DNA of 38,249 nt from Paulinella micropora (Eukaryota > Cercozoa > Imbricatea > Euglyphida), in the NCBI GenBank assembly GCA_009731375.1, contig BJOX01000108.1:892148-930396 (forward strand), read 5' to 3'. Shown here piece after piece: positions 17,586 to 29,952 of the stretch. The notes beneath the pieces were generated by a model. The model was not told where the DNA came from. It saw only the letters and a list, made by a program, of their open reading frames with translations, and did not search any database. Within the stretch, counting starts at the first letter, position 1; each line of letters starts with the position of its first letter. The translations under genes and the position numbers were made by a program.

Positions 17586-18320
17586 NNNNNNNNNNNNNNN
17601 NNNNNNNNNNNNNNNNNNNNNNNNNNNNNNNNNNNNNNNNNNNNNNNNNNNNNNNNNNNNNNNNNNNNNNNNNNNNNNNNNNNNNNNNNNNNNNNNNNNN
17701 NNNNNNNNNNNNNNNNNNNNNNNNNNNNNNNNNNNNNNNNNNNNNNNNNNNNNNNNNNNNNNNNNNNNNNNNNNNNNNNNNNNNNNNNNNNNNNNNNNNN
17801 NNNNNNNNNNNNNNNNNNNNNNNNNNNNNNNNNNNNNNNNNNNNNNNNNNNNNNNNNNNNNNNNNNNNNNNNNNNNNNNNNNNNNNNNNNNNNNNNNNNN
17901 NNNNNNNNNNNNNNNNNNNNNNNNNNNNNNNNNNNNNNNNNNNNNNNNNNNNNNNNNNNNNNNNNNNNNNNNNNNNNNNNNNNNNNNNNNNNNNNNNNNN
18001 NNNNNNNNNNNNNNNNNNNNNNNNNNNNNNNNNNNNNNNNNNNNNNNNNNNNNNNNNNNNNNNNNNNNNNNNNNNNNNNNNNNNNNNNNNNNNNNNNNNN
18101 NNNNNNNNNNNNNNNNNNNNNNNNNNNNNNNNNNNNNNNNNNNNNNNNNNNNNNNNNNNNNNNNNNNNNNNNNNNNNNNNNNNNNNNNNNNNNNNNNNNN
18201 NNNNNNNNNNNNNNNNNNNNNNNNNNNNNNNNNNNNNNNNNNNNNNNNNNNNNNNNNNNNNNNNNNNNNNNNNNNNNNNNNNNNNNNNNNNNNNNNNNNN
18301 NNNNNNNNNNNNNNNNNNNN
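17586..18320. other. Assembly gap (735 N), flanked by poly-C
   Basis: Unknown bases. C-runs border both sides (17562-17585 and 18327-18349). Confidence 1.
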
Positions 18321-18349
18321 CCTCACCCCCCCCCCCCCCCCCCCCCCCC

Positions 18350-18870
18350 GGCGCACTTGCGCACCCCTGTCGGAATAAGTCATGGTTTGTGGGAACGAGA
18401 AAGTGTTGGGAGCTGAAATTTGCAGGGTAGCTAGCCCCAGGCTCGATGTTGATGCTGATATGATTGTTTTGGAATGCACGCAAATATGTACCTTAGGCTA
18501 GTGTCACAAACATCCACCAACCCCCCCCTCCCCCCGGCGCACTTGCGCACCCCTGTCGGAATAAGTCATGGTTTGTGGGAACGAGAAAGTGTTGGGAGCT
18601 GAAATTTGCAGGGTAGCTAGCCCCAGGCTCGATGTTGATGCTGATATGATTGTTTTGGAATGCACGCAAATATGTACCTTAGGCTAGTGTCACAAACATC
18701 CACCAACCCCCCCCTCCCCCCGGCGCATTTGCGCACCCCTGTCGGAATAAGTCATGGCTTGTGGGAACGAGGAGGAGTTGGGAGCTTATATTTGCAGGGT
18801 AGCTAGCCCGATGCTCGCTGTTGATGCTGATATGATTGTTTTTGAATGCACGCAAATATTTAACTTAAGC
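18350..18870. repeat. 186-bp tandem repeat, nearly three copies
   Basis: Copies begin with GGCGCACTTGCGCACCCCTG at 18350 and 18536 and with a variant at 18722. The period is exactly 186 bases. The first two copies look identical; the third is diverged and cut by (TAG)n. Each copy ends in a C-rich tract, so the adjacent poly-C gap probably hides more copies. Confidence 0.9.
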
Positions 18871-18888
18871 AGTAGTAGTAGTAGTAGC

Positions 18889-18937
<49 letters not shown>

Positions 18938-18957
18938 AGTAGTAGTAGTAAGTAGTA

Positions 18958-19014
<57 letters not shown>

Positions 19015-19111
19015 AGTAGTAGTAGTAGTAGTAAGTAGTAGTAGTAGCACGCACACACACACACACACACACACACGCTGCATGTCTAGATACACACACA
19101 CACAAACAGTA

Positions 19112-19183
<72 letters not shown>

Positions 19184-19199
19184 ACAGAAAATCTTATCC

Positions 19200-19259
19200 C
19201 CTCAAGGACAGTTTCCTAAGTTATTCCCCTAAAGGAATTTAGGAAACTAGTAGTAGCTA

Positions 19260-19324
<65 letters not shown>

Positions 19325-19382
19325 AGTAGTAGTAGTAGTAGTAGGCTACTACTACTACTACTACTTACTACTACTACTACTA

Positions 19383-19421
<39 letters not shown>

Positions 19422-19445
19422 TAACTACTACTAGTTTCCTAAGTT
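19200..19445. repeat. Long palindrome formed by inverted TAG/CTA arrays
   Basis: TAG repeats switch to CTA repeats at about 19346. The arms are continued by GGAAACTAGTAGTAG on the left and CTACTACTAGTTTCC on the right, giving roughly 100-base arms. Confidence 0.75.
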
Positions 19446-19463
19446 CCTTCACACATATACACA

Positions 19464-19506
<43 letters not shown>

Positions 19507-19621
19507 CATGTCAAGACACACACACACAAACAGTATAGTAGTAGTAGTAGTAGTAGTAGTAGTAGAAGTAGTAGTAGTAGTAGAAGTAGTAGAAGACAGA
19601 AAACCTTATCCCCTCAAGGAC

Positions 19622-19661
19622 AGTTTCCTAAGTTATTCCCCTAAAGGATAACTTAGGAAAC

Positions 19662-19662
<1 letters not shown>
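19622..19662. repeat. Perfect 15-bp inverted repeat with 11-base loop
   Basis: The left arm is AGTTTCCTAAGTTAT (19622-19636), the loop TCCCCTAAAGG, and the right arm ATAACTTAGGAAACT (19648-19662). The same hairpin occurs at 19944-19984. Confidence 0.9.
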
Positions 19663-19703
<41 letters not shown>

Positions 19704-19755
19704 CTGTATGTATGTATGCGTGTATGTATGTATGTATGTATGTATGTATGTTGTT

Positions 19756-19807
<52 letters not shown>

Positions 19808-19854
19808 CTGTATGTATGTATGAGTGTATGTATGTATGTATGTATGTAGTAGTA

Positions 19855-19913
<59 letters not shown>

Positions 19914-19943
19914 ATAGACAGAAAAACTTATCCCCTCAAGGAC

Positions 19944-19984
19944 AGTTTCCTAAGTTATTCCCCTAAAGGATAACTTAGGAAACT
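19944..19984. repeat. Second copy of the 15-bp hairpin
   Basis: Arms 19944-19958 and 19970-19984 are identical to those of the copy at 19622-19662, in a similar microsatellite setting. Confidence 0.9.
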
Positions 19985-20070
19985 AGTAGTAGCTATAGTA
20001 GTAGTGGTACACCTAAGAGACAACATATACGTATAGTAGCAGTAGCAGCAGCAGCAGTAGTAGTAGTAGC

Positions 20071-20107
<37 letters not shown>

Positions 20108-20159
20108 ATAGTAGTAGTAGTCAAGACACACACAAACACAAACACACACAAACACACAC

Positions 20160-20422
20160 AGACACACAACAATGGTGCTGCATTATTGTCAAGACAAACA
20201 CAAACACACACACACACACAGCAACAATGGTGCTGCATGTCAAGATACACACAAACACAAACACAAACACACACACACACACAGCAACAATGGTGCTGCA
20301 TGTCAAGATACACACAAACACAAACACACACACACAGCAACAATGGTGCTGCATGTCCACACAAACACAAAAACACACACACACAGCAACAATGGTGCTG
20401 CATGTCAAGATACACACAAACA

Positions 20423-20457
<35 letters not shown>

Positions 20458-20510
20458 CAACAATGGTGCTGCATGTCAACAATGGTGCTGCACGTCAAGA
20501 TACAAACACA
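20160..20510. repeat. Minisatellite of ~55-60 bp (CAATGGTGCTGCATGTCAAG plus AC-rich tail)
   Basis: About seven copies of CAACAATGGTGCTGCATGTC separated by ACACACAAACAC-type spacers lie at roughly 20168, 20223, 20287, 20339, 20389, 20459 and 20479. Confidence 0.85.
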
Positions 20511-20756
20511 CAATAAAATTAGGCAGAGAAGCTTATCCCCTGAAGGACAGCTTCCTATTCTTCCCCTAAAGGAGAACAGTCCTAAGTAGCAGTAGTAGTA
20601 GTAGTAGTAGTCGTAGTAGTAGTCGTAGTAGTAGTAGTAGTAGTAATTATAGTAATAGTAGCAGTAGTAGTAGTAGTAGAAGTAGTAGTAGTAGTAGTAG
20701 TAGTCAAGACACATACACACACAGAGGGAGGGGGGGGGGGGGGGGGGAGGAGAGAG
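20511..20756. repeat. Dispersed short unit, (TAG)n and G-tract
   Basis: A copy of the TTATCCCCT..AAGGACAGCTTCC unit (20527-20580) is followed by imperfect TAG repeats and a G-run beside a gap. Another copy of the unit follows the gap at 20805-20855. Confidence 0.85.
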
Positions 20757-20766
20757 NNNNNNNNNN
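20757..20766. other. Assembly gap (10 N) beside a G-run
   Basis: The placeholder length suggests unknown true size. Confidence 1.
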
Positions 20767-20859
20767 CACACACACAGCAACAACGGTGCTGCTTAGGCAG
20801 AGAAGCTTATCCCCTTAAGGACAGCTTCCTAAGTTCTTCCCCTAAGGGAGAACAGTGTA

Positions 20860-21090
20860 TGTAGTGATATTAGAGCGCATGGGTGCATGGCTTAGCAATT
20901 ATTTATAATGCGTGTCGTAGTAATTCATTATGCGTGCACAGATTTTACGCAGATTTAGCACTTTTCTTATGTTTGAAATGTAGGTAGATACTTAGCTAGA
21001 CAAACACACACACACACACGTGAGACTCACGTGCACACATACACACGCACACACATACACACACACACACACTCACACACACACACACAG
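20860..21090. other. AT-rich spacer and AC repeats
   Basis: About 130 bases of unique AT-rich sequence, then AC/CA repeats (21004-21090). No gene seen. Confidence 0.6.
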
Positions 21091-22990
21091 TAGATGGGTA
21101 GATGGATAGATGTCATAGTAGATGAGTAGATAAATGGGTAGATTGGTAGAGATGGATTGATAGAGATGGATATGTATCTATACTAGATAGGCCCCGAGTA
21201 GAATAATTATTGAATAGATGTGTAGATAGTATATGGGTAGATGGGTAGCTATAGAAACATTGTGTAGGTAGGTAGATGGGTATATGGATAGACTGATAGA
21301 TGGATAGATGGACAGATGAGTAAAAATAACTTCAAGTAGATATTGGATAGATGGGCAGATTAGTAGATGGGTAGATGGGTACTGGTAGATGGGTAGATAG
21401 GTAGATGATTCGGTAGATGGGAAGATGGATATAGGGGTAGATGGGTAGATGGGTAGATGATTCGGTTGATGGATAGATGCCATTGGGTAGATGGGAAAAT
21501 TGATAGATAGGTAGATGGGTAGATGAGTAGATGAGTAGATATCGATGGGTAGATAGATAAATGAGTAGCTATAGATGAGTATATAGGACCTGGTGCATGG
21601 GTAGGTGGGTAGACAGGTAGACATGTAGATGGGTAGAATCATTTTGCACCTAATTAGATGAGTAGATGAGTAGATGGGTAGATTGGTAGATACTTCGGTT
21701 GATGGGTAGATTAATAGATGGGACGATCGATAGATGGTAGATGCATATGGAAAGATGTAGATGAGAGAAATAACATCATTGGCATGCGCAGATGGAAAGA
21801 TGCACAATGGGTAGAAGAGTAGATAAGTAGAGTCGTTGGGTAGATGGATAGATGGGTAGATGGGTAGATGGATAGATGGGTAGATGGGTAAAGATAAGTA
21901 GATGGGTAGATAAATACCAGGTAGATGAATTGGGTAGATAGGAAGATGAATAGATGGGTAGATGGGTAGATGGGTAGATGGGTAAAGGATTGAGTTGATG
22001 GATAGATAGTTAGATGGGTCGATGGGAAGAATCATTCGGTAGATGAATCATTGGGTAGATGGACGGATGGGTAGATTCATTGGGTACATCGGAGATTTAT
22101 TGGGTAGGACACTAGATAGATGGGTAGATGAGCAGAAAAATAGGTAGATGGGTAGAGATGGATAGAGACTAGTAGATGGGTAGATTTCGATGGATACGAC
22201 GAATGAATCGCTAGATTGGTAGAACCATTGGGTAGATGGGTAGATTGGTAGATAGTCAGATGGGTAGATAGATAGAGACTGGTAGAGATGGAGAGACATT
22301 TCATGGATAGAAGGGTAGATGAGTAAATAGGTAGATGGGCAGATGGGTACATGGCTTGAGGTAGATGGGTAGATGAGTGTTTGAATGGATGGATAGATGG
22401 ATAAATAGATGGATGGATAGATGGATGGATAGTATTGGGTAGATGGGTAGATGGATAGAATCATGGGTAGATGGGCAGGGTAGATGGGTAGATGGGCAGA
22501 TTAATGAGTAGATATGCAAAGATAAGTAAGGATATTAATAAGTAGCTAAGATTGGTAGATGGGTAGATTGGTAGATCGGTAGATTCATTTAGTAGCTATA
22601 GATGGGCAGACTTATTTAGTAGGTGGGTAGGTGGGTAGATAGATAGATGGGAAGATGGGTTGACGGGTAGATGAGTAGATTAGTAGATTAGTACTAAATT
22701 TAGATAGGCAGAGAACAATGGAGACGTCGACAATACATATAGATGAAATAAGTAATGGGTAGGTGGGTAGGTGGGTAGATTGGAAGAGTCCTTGAGCAGA
22801 TGGGTAGTCCTTTTGACGACGAGTAGATGGGTACATGGGTAGATTCATTGGGTCGTTGGATAGACAGATGAGTAGTTGGACGTGTAGATGGGTAGATGGG
22901 TAGATGGGTAGATGTGTATAAGCAGATTAATATAAGGTTAAGCATAGGTAGATGGGTAGATGAGTCGAATCTTTGGGTACAAATGGGTAC
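21090..22990. repeat. Degenerate TAGATGGG minisatellite, about 1.9 kb
   Basis: GGTAGATG-type octamers dominate, with many variants (TAGATGAG, TAGATGGA, TAGATAGG). The minus-strand ORFs rich in Ile, Tyr, Pro and Ser are products of the repeat. It is not a known telomere motif. Confidence 0.9.
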
Positions 22991-23007
22991 AGATAGGTAA
23001 ATTTGCC

Positions 23008-23472
23008 GATTTATTCTGACGTATCTGCTGTTTCACATCTACATACGACCTAGACGGTGCAACTGGAGGGAGACAAATGACACGGTGCTTCGCGGGCGGA
23101 GCGGAGTGGGTAGGTTAGATGTGCGCTGAATACTACTACTAGTGCATCATACTGCTAGTGTAATATGCGGTTAGTTAGTAATATGGAGGAAGCTGTGTGT
23201 GCTAACGTGGCCGGAGCGGTCCTGACGAGTGACCTGGCACTACTTGGGTTTCGAGCTCTTCCCGCCCTGACTCGTTGCCTCGTGGGATCGGATGATGATT
23301 TCGTACTCGTCTACCCGATGGTTTTGCTGTAACTGCTGTTTCACATACGACTTCGACAGGGCAACTGGAGGGGGCTAAATGTCACTGATTGTAATCAGTT
23401 CAGGGTGGACCGCTCGCGCGCAGCTTTGTGCATAGCTAGCCTTGCTACTAGTGCATCATATGAGGGGAAAGG
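23008..23472 (+). repeat. Satellite-like unit, plus orientation, left part
   Basis: This is about 460 bases of non-simple sequence ending at a gap. It contains TTTCACATACGAC followed by a GCAACTGGAGGG-type box twice (near 23030-23075 and 23340-23375). Near 23,205-23,270, TGGCCGGAGCGGT and GGGTTTCGA are spaced like the A and B boxes of a tRNA-derived promoter. The complement of this part occurs at 30342-30770. Confidence 0.75.
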
Positions 23473-23808
23473 NNNNNNNNNNNNNNNNNNNNNNNNNNNN
23501 NNNNNNNNNNNNNNNNNNNNNNNNNNNNNNNNNNNNNNNNNNNNNNNNNNNNNNNNNNNNNNNNNNNNNNNNNNNNNNNNNNNNNNNNNNNNNNNNNNNN
23601 NNNNNNNNNNNNNNNNNNNNNNNNNNNNNNNNNNNNNNNNNNNNNNNNNNNNNNNNNNNNNNNNNNNNNNNNNNNNNNNNNNNNNNNNNNNNNNNNNNNN
23701 NNNNNNNNNNNNNNNNNNNNNNNNNNNNNNNNNNNNNNNNNNNNNNNNNNNNNNNNNNNNNNNNNNNNNNNNNNNNNNNNNNNNNNNNNNNNNNNNNNNN
23801 NNNNNNNN
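23473..23808. other. Assembly gap (336 N), followed by poly-G
   Basis: Unknown bases. The right border is a G-run of 30 bases. Confidence 1.
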
Positions 23809-24060
23809 GGGGGGGGGGGGGGGGGGGGGGGGGGGGGGCGTTTCGACCTGACGATTCACCTAGCACACCTCGGCCCTGATTATTTTGCATCGCGTGCTCG
23901 TATGATGACTTTGCTCTTGTCAATTTATTTTGCGGTATCTGCGTTTTCACATACGACCTAGATGGTGCAACTGGAGGGGGCCAAACGACACTGTACCTCC
24001 CGGGCGGAGGAGTGGGTAGGTTAGTTGTGTCTGTGTTTCCTTGCAATTCACTCATCTGGG
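23809..24060 (+). repeat. Satellite-like unit, plus orientation, right part
   Basis: After the G-run, CGTTTCGACCTGACGATTCA and the following 90 bases match, in reverse complement, 29925-30020 and 30785-30870. A third copy of the ACATACGACCTAGA..GCAACTGGAGGG box follows. Confidence 0.75.
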
Positions 24061-24185
24061 ACCATATAAAGTACAATCTGTATGACGGCTGTATGAGAAT
24101 GCTGTATGTATAACAACTAACCTACCCCCAGTTGTAAGGTGAAGCGCTGTATGAGAATGTGTCTGCTTTCGCAGAAAAATTTTAG

Positions 24186-24907
<722 letters not shown>

Positions 24908-24910
24908 GTA

Positions 24911-24994
<84 letters not shown>

Positions 24995-25007
24995 GTCTGT
25001 CTATCTA

Positions 25008-25091
<84 letters not shown>

Positions 25092-25188
25092 GCTATCTAG
25101 CTATCTAACCAACTAACTATCTACCTATACATCTATCTAGCTGTCTATGTATCCATCTATTTATCTGTCTTTCTATCTATGTATCTAT
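24908..25188. repeat. (CTAT)n microsatellite
   Basis: CTAT repeats with CTGT variants, ending at a 10-N gap. They would lie within intron 1 of the candidate gene. Confidence 0.95.
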
Positions 25189-25198
25189 NNNNNNNNNN
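25189..25198. other. Assembly gap (10 N)
   Basis: Gap inside microsatellite sequence. Confidence 1.
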
Positions 25199-25381
25199 CT
25201 CTCTCTCAGACACACACACTCTCTCTCTCTCTCTTTCTCTCTTTCTCTCTTTCTCTCTTACACACACATACACACTCTCCCTTTCTGTCTCTCTCTCTCT
25301 CTCTCTCGCTCTCTCTCTTTCTCTGTCTCTCTTTCTCTGTCTCTCTCTCTCTCTCTCTGTCTCTCTCCCTGTCTCTCTCTG

Positions 25382-25439
<58 letters not shown>

Positions 25440-25453
25440 AAACACACACGCAG
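25199..25453. repeat. (CT)n and (AC)n microsatellites
   Basis: CT-rich then AC-rich repeats, ending in CGCAG directly before the candidate exon at 25454. Confidence 0.95.
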
Positions 25454-25594
25454 CAGTTGATGGCAATTCTAACCAGCATGGAAAAGGAGTTGACGTGTGG
25501 AGTGTGTTCGTCAGTCTTTCCTCACTCTCAATACCGATACAGATGGGATGAAAATAAGTTATGTATAACAGAGGTGGCAAGGCTCGTAGATCAG
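25454..25594 (+). CDS. Candidate exon 2, possible start of a RING/zinc domain
   Basis: The exon is 141 bases (47 codons, phase 0 at both ends), bounded by ACGCAG on the left and by CAG|GTAGGT, a strong donor, on the right. The translation includes LMAILTSMEKELTCGVCSSV and later WDENKLCITEVARLVDQ. MEKELTCGVC is what the beginning of a RING finger or similar CxxC zinc module looks like, but the remaining zinc ligands are not seen here. Flanks are pure microsatellites, so the contrast is sharp. Confidence 0.5.
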
Positions 25595-25676
25595 GTAGGT
25601 AGATAGATAAGTAGGTAGGCAGGATGGTAGTATCAACATAGATAACTTGCTGATGTCATCCTGTTTGGATGCTTAC

Positions 25677-25677
<1 letters not shown>

Positions 25678-25718
<41 letters not shown>

Positions 25719-25728
25719 NNNNNNNNNN
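25678..25728. other. Poly-C run and 10-N gap
   Basis: About 41 C followed by 10 N (25719-25728). Confidence 1.
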
Positions 25729-26040
25729 TCTTTCTCCATTGTTTCAGGTTGCACAGGATGCGATTGCATTTCCTTGTACATATTTTTTTTTGTCGAATTT
25801 GTGTCAATAACATCTTTGGTCGAGGTTTCTCACCTGCAATCTTCCACTAGTATTTCTTTCATTTTCCTCCACAAACAAGCGATTGTGACAAGCATTAACA
25901 TATTTTCAACTGTGTTCCGTAAATATTTCAGTGATGTTTTCTTAGTCTATCCATCAATCAATTTATGTATCTAATAAATTAACTAAGAATCTATTTGTGT
26001 ATTCATGTATTTGATAGACACAAGCGCTTGTTTTCATTTC
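25729..26040. other. AT-rich intronic-looking sequence
   Basis: A good acceptor-like site ends at 25747 (CTTTCTCCATTGTTTCAG), but no donor gives a phase-compatible exon. The rest is AT-rich and non-coding. Confidence 0.4.
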
Positions 26041-26049
26041 ATTATTTTT

Positions 26050-26181
26050 TCAATGTATCTATCCATCTATCCACCCATCCTCCAGCTATCCAGCCATCCA
26101 TCAATCCATCCTGCCGTCTATCCAGCCATCCATGCACACATACGTACATACATACATACATACATACATATACACATAGAC

Positions 26182-26214
<33 letters not shown>

Positions 26215-26268
26215 CATAGATACATAGATAGATATGTAGATATGTAGATATGTAGATAGGTAGGTACG

Positions 26269-26309
<41 letters not shown>

Positions 26310-26310
26310 T
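26050..26310. repeat. CATC, CATA and GATA microsatellites
   Basis: Successive tetranucleotide runs, followed by about 180 bases of unique sequence without a clear gene. Confidence 0.9.
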
Positions 26311-26489
26311 GCAAGTGAATATTCTTATGTTTATCTGCACCGTGCCCCACGTGCCAAGTCTGCGCACTATACAAGAAATGCAAGGAAAATCTCACAATCA
26401 AGGTGTGTATGTAAACATTCACGTACGTGTGCAATGATATGGAGATTATGTAAGACATTGAATTTTTATTGTTTAATTTTGTGTTGCAG

Positions 26490-26522
26490 GATATGTGTGT
26501 ACTCTATCGAGAACTCTACGAG
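26490..26522 (+). CDS. Candidate exon 3 (33 bp)
   Basis: It is preceded by TTTAATTTTGTGTTGCAG, a strong acceptor, and followed by GTGATA. It encodes DMCVLYRELYE in phase 0 at both ends, compatible with the exons at 25454-25594 and 26787-26843. Confidence 0.4.
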
Positions 26523-26786
26523 GTGATATCTTCCTGTATATGTACGCATGTATGTATGTTCGCAATGTATGTATATATGTAATATATGAGTGTATGTGTG
26601 TATGTATGTATGTATGTATGTATATCTGTATGTTTGCGTCAATGTATGAGTGTATGCATTTATAAATGTAGGTGTGCATGTACGTATGTCTGTCTGTATG
26701 TATATATGTATGAATGAATGTATGTATGCATGTATGTACGTATGTATGTTTGCACATATCTACATGTACTTTTCGTGTGGGTAGAG
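26523..26786. repeat. (TATG)n-type microsatellite
   Basis: Imperfect TATG/TGTA repeats between two candidate exons. Confidence 0.85.
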
Positions 26787-26843
26787 TTGGGTACTGACTT
26801 TTTGAGACAAGACGCAGGCGTGTCGAAAACCCCACGATCAACG
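26787..26843 (+). CDS. Candidate exon 4 (57 bp)
   Basis: Preceded by GTGTGGGTAGAG and followed by GTACAT. It encodes LGTDFLRQDAGVSKTPRST, phase 0 at both ends. The splice sites are weaker than those of exons 2 and 3. Confidence 0.35.
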
Positions 26844-27380
26844 GTACATACATAAATACATTACATATACATACATAAGTACATACTTACATATACATAC
26901 ATACATACATACATACATACATGCATGCATACAAACATACATACATATTAATATATACATACGTATACATGTATGCATACATACGTACGTATATGTTGAT
27001 GTAGCAGAAAGCACGATTAGTGAATGAATTAGTGGATCGATGAACGAATATGGGAATGAGTGTGTGAATGAAGGAATGAATGCGTGAGCGAAAGTGTGAG
27101 TCTGTGAATCAGTGACTGTGAAAGTAAATGATTTTAATGATTGAGTGAGGAAGTATGTGAGTGAGTCAATTAGTAAAAAAAGTAAGTAGATATAGATATA
27201 CACATAAGTAGATGCATGTATATATATATGTATATGTATACATATATAAAGTTATTATATATATATATATACATACATATGTATGTATATATATATATAA
27301 CATATATATATATACATATATGTGTGTGTGTATATGTGTGTACATATATATGTGTGTGTATGGGTATGTGTATGTGTGTC
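26844..27380. repeat. CATA/TATG, GAATGAGT and TA/TG microsatellites
   Basis: CATA repeats (26845-26990), a GAATG/GTGA-rich stretch (27005-27170), then TA and TG runs (27190-27380). Confidence 0.85.
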
Positions 27381-28612
27381 ATAGCATAGCATAGCATAGC
27401 ATAGCATAGCATAGCATAGCATAGCATAGCATATAGCATAGCATATAGCATGTAGCATATAGCATATATCATGTAGCATATATCATGTAGCATGTAGCAT
27501 GTAGCATGTAGCATATAGCATATAGCATATAGCATATAGCATATAGCGTAAAGAGTATAGCATATAGCATACAACTTATAGCGTATAGCGTATAGCGTAT
27601 AGCACACAGCATATAGCATATATCATATACCATGTATCATATCATATCATATCATATCATATCATATCATATCATATACCATATATCAGATATCATATAT
27701 CAATATCATATATCATATATCATTTCATATCATTTCATATCATTTCATATCATTTCATATCATTTCATATCATTTCATATCATTCATATCATTTCATTAC
27801 ATTGCATTTCATTGCATTTCAGATCATTCCAGATCATTCCAGATCATTTCAAATCATTTCAGATCATTTCAGATCATTTCAGATCATTTCAGATCATTTC
27901 AGATCATTTCAGAGCATTTCATTTCATTTCATATCATGATCATATGATTTCACATCATAACATGTCATATCATATCGTATCGTATCGTATCGTATGGTAT
28001 CGTATCATAACATATCATATCATATCATATCATATCACATATCATATCACATATCATATCATATCATATCATATCATACATCATATCATATCATTTCATA
28101 TAACATCATATCATACTATATCACATCATATCATATATCATATATCATATCATATATCATATCATATCATATATATATCATATCATTTCATATTATATCA
28201 TATCATATTATATCATATCATATTATATCATATCATATATCAAATATCAAATATCATATATCATATCATATCACATCATATCATATCATATATCATACAT
28301 CATACATCATGCATCATACATCATATATCATACATCATATATCATATGTCATATATCATATGATGTATGATATATCATATATCATATATCATACATCATA
28401 TATAATATGTCATATATCATATATGATATATGATGTATGATATATCATATATCATATATCATATATCATATATCATATATCATATATCATATATCATATC
28501 ATATCATATCACATCATATCATAACACAACATAACATATCATATCATATCATGACTCAACACATTATATCATATCATATCATATCATATCATACCATATC
28601 ATATCATATCAT
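27380..28612. repeat. CATAG then CATAT/ATCAT pentamer array
   Basis: CATAG repeats to about 27620, then pentamers and heptamers of the CATATCAT family. His/Ile/Tyr/Ser-rich ORFs here are repeat artefacts. Confidence 0.95.
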
Positions 28613-29100
28613 GTGACATGTACATGACATGACATGACATGATATGACATGATATGATATGATATGATATGCTATGCTATGATATGTTGTGTCATGATAT
28701 GATATGATATTATATGATATGATATAATATGATATAATATGATATGATATGATATTATATGATATGATATGATATGATATAATATATAAGATAGGATATG
28801 ATATGATATGATAGGATATGATATGATATGATATGATATGATATGATATGATATGATATGGTATGGTGATATGATATGATATGATATGATATGATATAAT
28901 ATGATATGATATATGATATATGATATATGATATATGATGTATGATATATGATATATGATGTATGATGTATGATATATGATGTATGATATATGCTGTATGA
29001 TGTATGATATATGATATATGATATACAATGTATGATATATGATATATGACATGTGATGTATGATATATAATATATGATGTATGATATAGGATATATGATA
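28613..29100. repeat. Inverted continuation of the pentamer array (GATATGAT)
   Basis: At about 28617, around a TGACATGTACATGACATG centre, CATATCAT changes to GATATGAT, its reverse complement. The two arrays form a palindrome with the right arm about 480 bases long. Confidence 0.85.
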
Positions 29101-29501
29101 TATCGTATATATATATATAATATATATCTATATATATATCTATATATATATCTATATCTATATCTATATCTATATCTATATCTATATCTATATCTATATC
29201 TATATCTACAACTACATGCATATCTATATCTATCTATATCTATATCTATTTGTATTTCTATTTCTATTTCTATTTCTATTTCTATTTCTATTTCTGTATT
29301 TATAGATTATCTATTTCTTTATCTTTTGCTTTTATTTTTTAACATATGTATATGATATGTTACATGATATCGTATGGTATGATATGATATGATATGATAT
29401 GATATATTATGATACATGATATATGCGTATGATGTATGATGTATGATGTACGATGTACGATGTATGATGTATGATGTATGATGTATGATATATGATGTAT
29501 G

Positions 29502-29552
<51 letters not shown>

Positions 29553-29610
29553 CAAATAGATAATAGAATGATAGGTAGATAGATAGATAGATAGGTAGAT
29601 AGAGAGGTAG
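29100..29610. repeat. TATATC, TATTTC, GATATG and GATA microsatellites
   Basis: Successive short-unit arrays, ending in TAGATAGAGAGGTAG at the next candidate exon. Confidence 0.9.
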
Positions 29611-29952
29611 GTTGAGGAAAAGCTAGATATACATTTTCTTGTTGATGTAGGACAAGCAGTCTACTTCTCTTCTTCTTCTTCTTCTTCTTCTTCTTCTTCT
29701 TCTTCTTCTTCTTCTTCTTCTTCTTCTTCTTCTTCTTCTTCTTCTTCTTCTTCTTCTTCTTCTTCCTTTCCTTCTTCTTCTCGTCCTCTTCCTCCTCCGG
29801 ATTCATCTTCAGACATGGAAGTAGACGAGGTCAGCAGCAGCAGCAGCCTGCCTCCTACTCCACTTACTCAGCCGCCACAGGTTCAATTTTGGAAAGTAGA
29901 TCAGCATGGGCACCCGGATGCTGGATCTCAAAAGAGCGAAGTCATCATATGA
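29611..29952 (+). CDS. Candidate terminal exon of the serine-rich gene
   Basis: After an AG at 29609-29610 a phase-0 frame is open for 113 codons to a TGA at 29950. It reads VEEKLDIHFLVDVGQAVYF, a (TTC)n poly-Ser tract (29668-29765), then a Pro/Ser/acidic segment (RPLPPPDSSSDMEVDEVSSS, then LPPTPLTQPPQVQFWKVDQH). The poly-Ser tract stays in frame with non-repetitive sequence on both sides, which is unlikely by chance. The last 20 bases or so overlap the beginning of the satellite-like repeat. CACAG|GTTCAA near 29879 is a possible internal donor. The protein family is unknown. Confidence 0.45.
   Translation, partial: VEEKLDIHFLVDVGQAVYFSSSSSSSSSSSSSSSSSSSSSSSSSSSSSSSSSFPSSSRPLPPPDSSSDMEVDEVSSSSSLPPTPLTQPPQVQFWKVDQHGHPDAGSQKSEVII

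Larger units (their letters stand above)
18871..20160. repeat. Composite TAG/AC microsatellite array with a recurring hairpin unit
   Basis: TAG and AC runs alternate with two short recurring segments: CGCTGCATGTC followed by ACACACACAAACAGTATAG (near 19076 and 19502, about 425 apart), and a CTTATCCCCTCAAGGACAG unit (near 19189, 19605, 19928). Long poly-Ser, poly-Leu and poly-Thr ORFs here are artefacts of the repeats. Confidence 0.9.

Noticed and set aside
17500-18479. ORFs spanning runs of N
   Set aside because: They consist of unknown bases and homopolymers and give no evidence of coding.
21178-22945. Ile/Tyr/Pro/Ser-rich minus-strand ORFs
   Set aside because: They arise from the TAGATGGG repeat, which lacks stops in some frames.
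21090-22990. TAGATGGG array as a telomere
   Set aside because: The repeat is too degenerate and does not match known telomere units; the region is internal.
23200-23275. Intact tRNA gene
   Set aside because: Only A- and B-box-like segments are present. I cannot form an acceptor stem or a convincing anticodon arm.
27170-29221. His/Ile/Tyr/Ser-rich ORFs on both strands
   Set aside because: Translations of CATAT-type pentamers without coding character.
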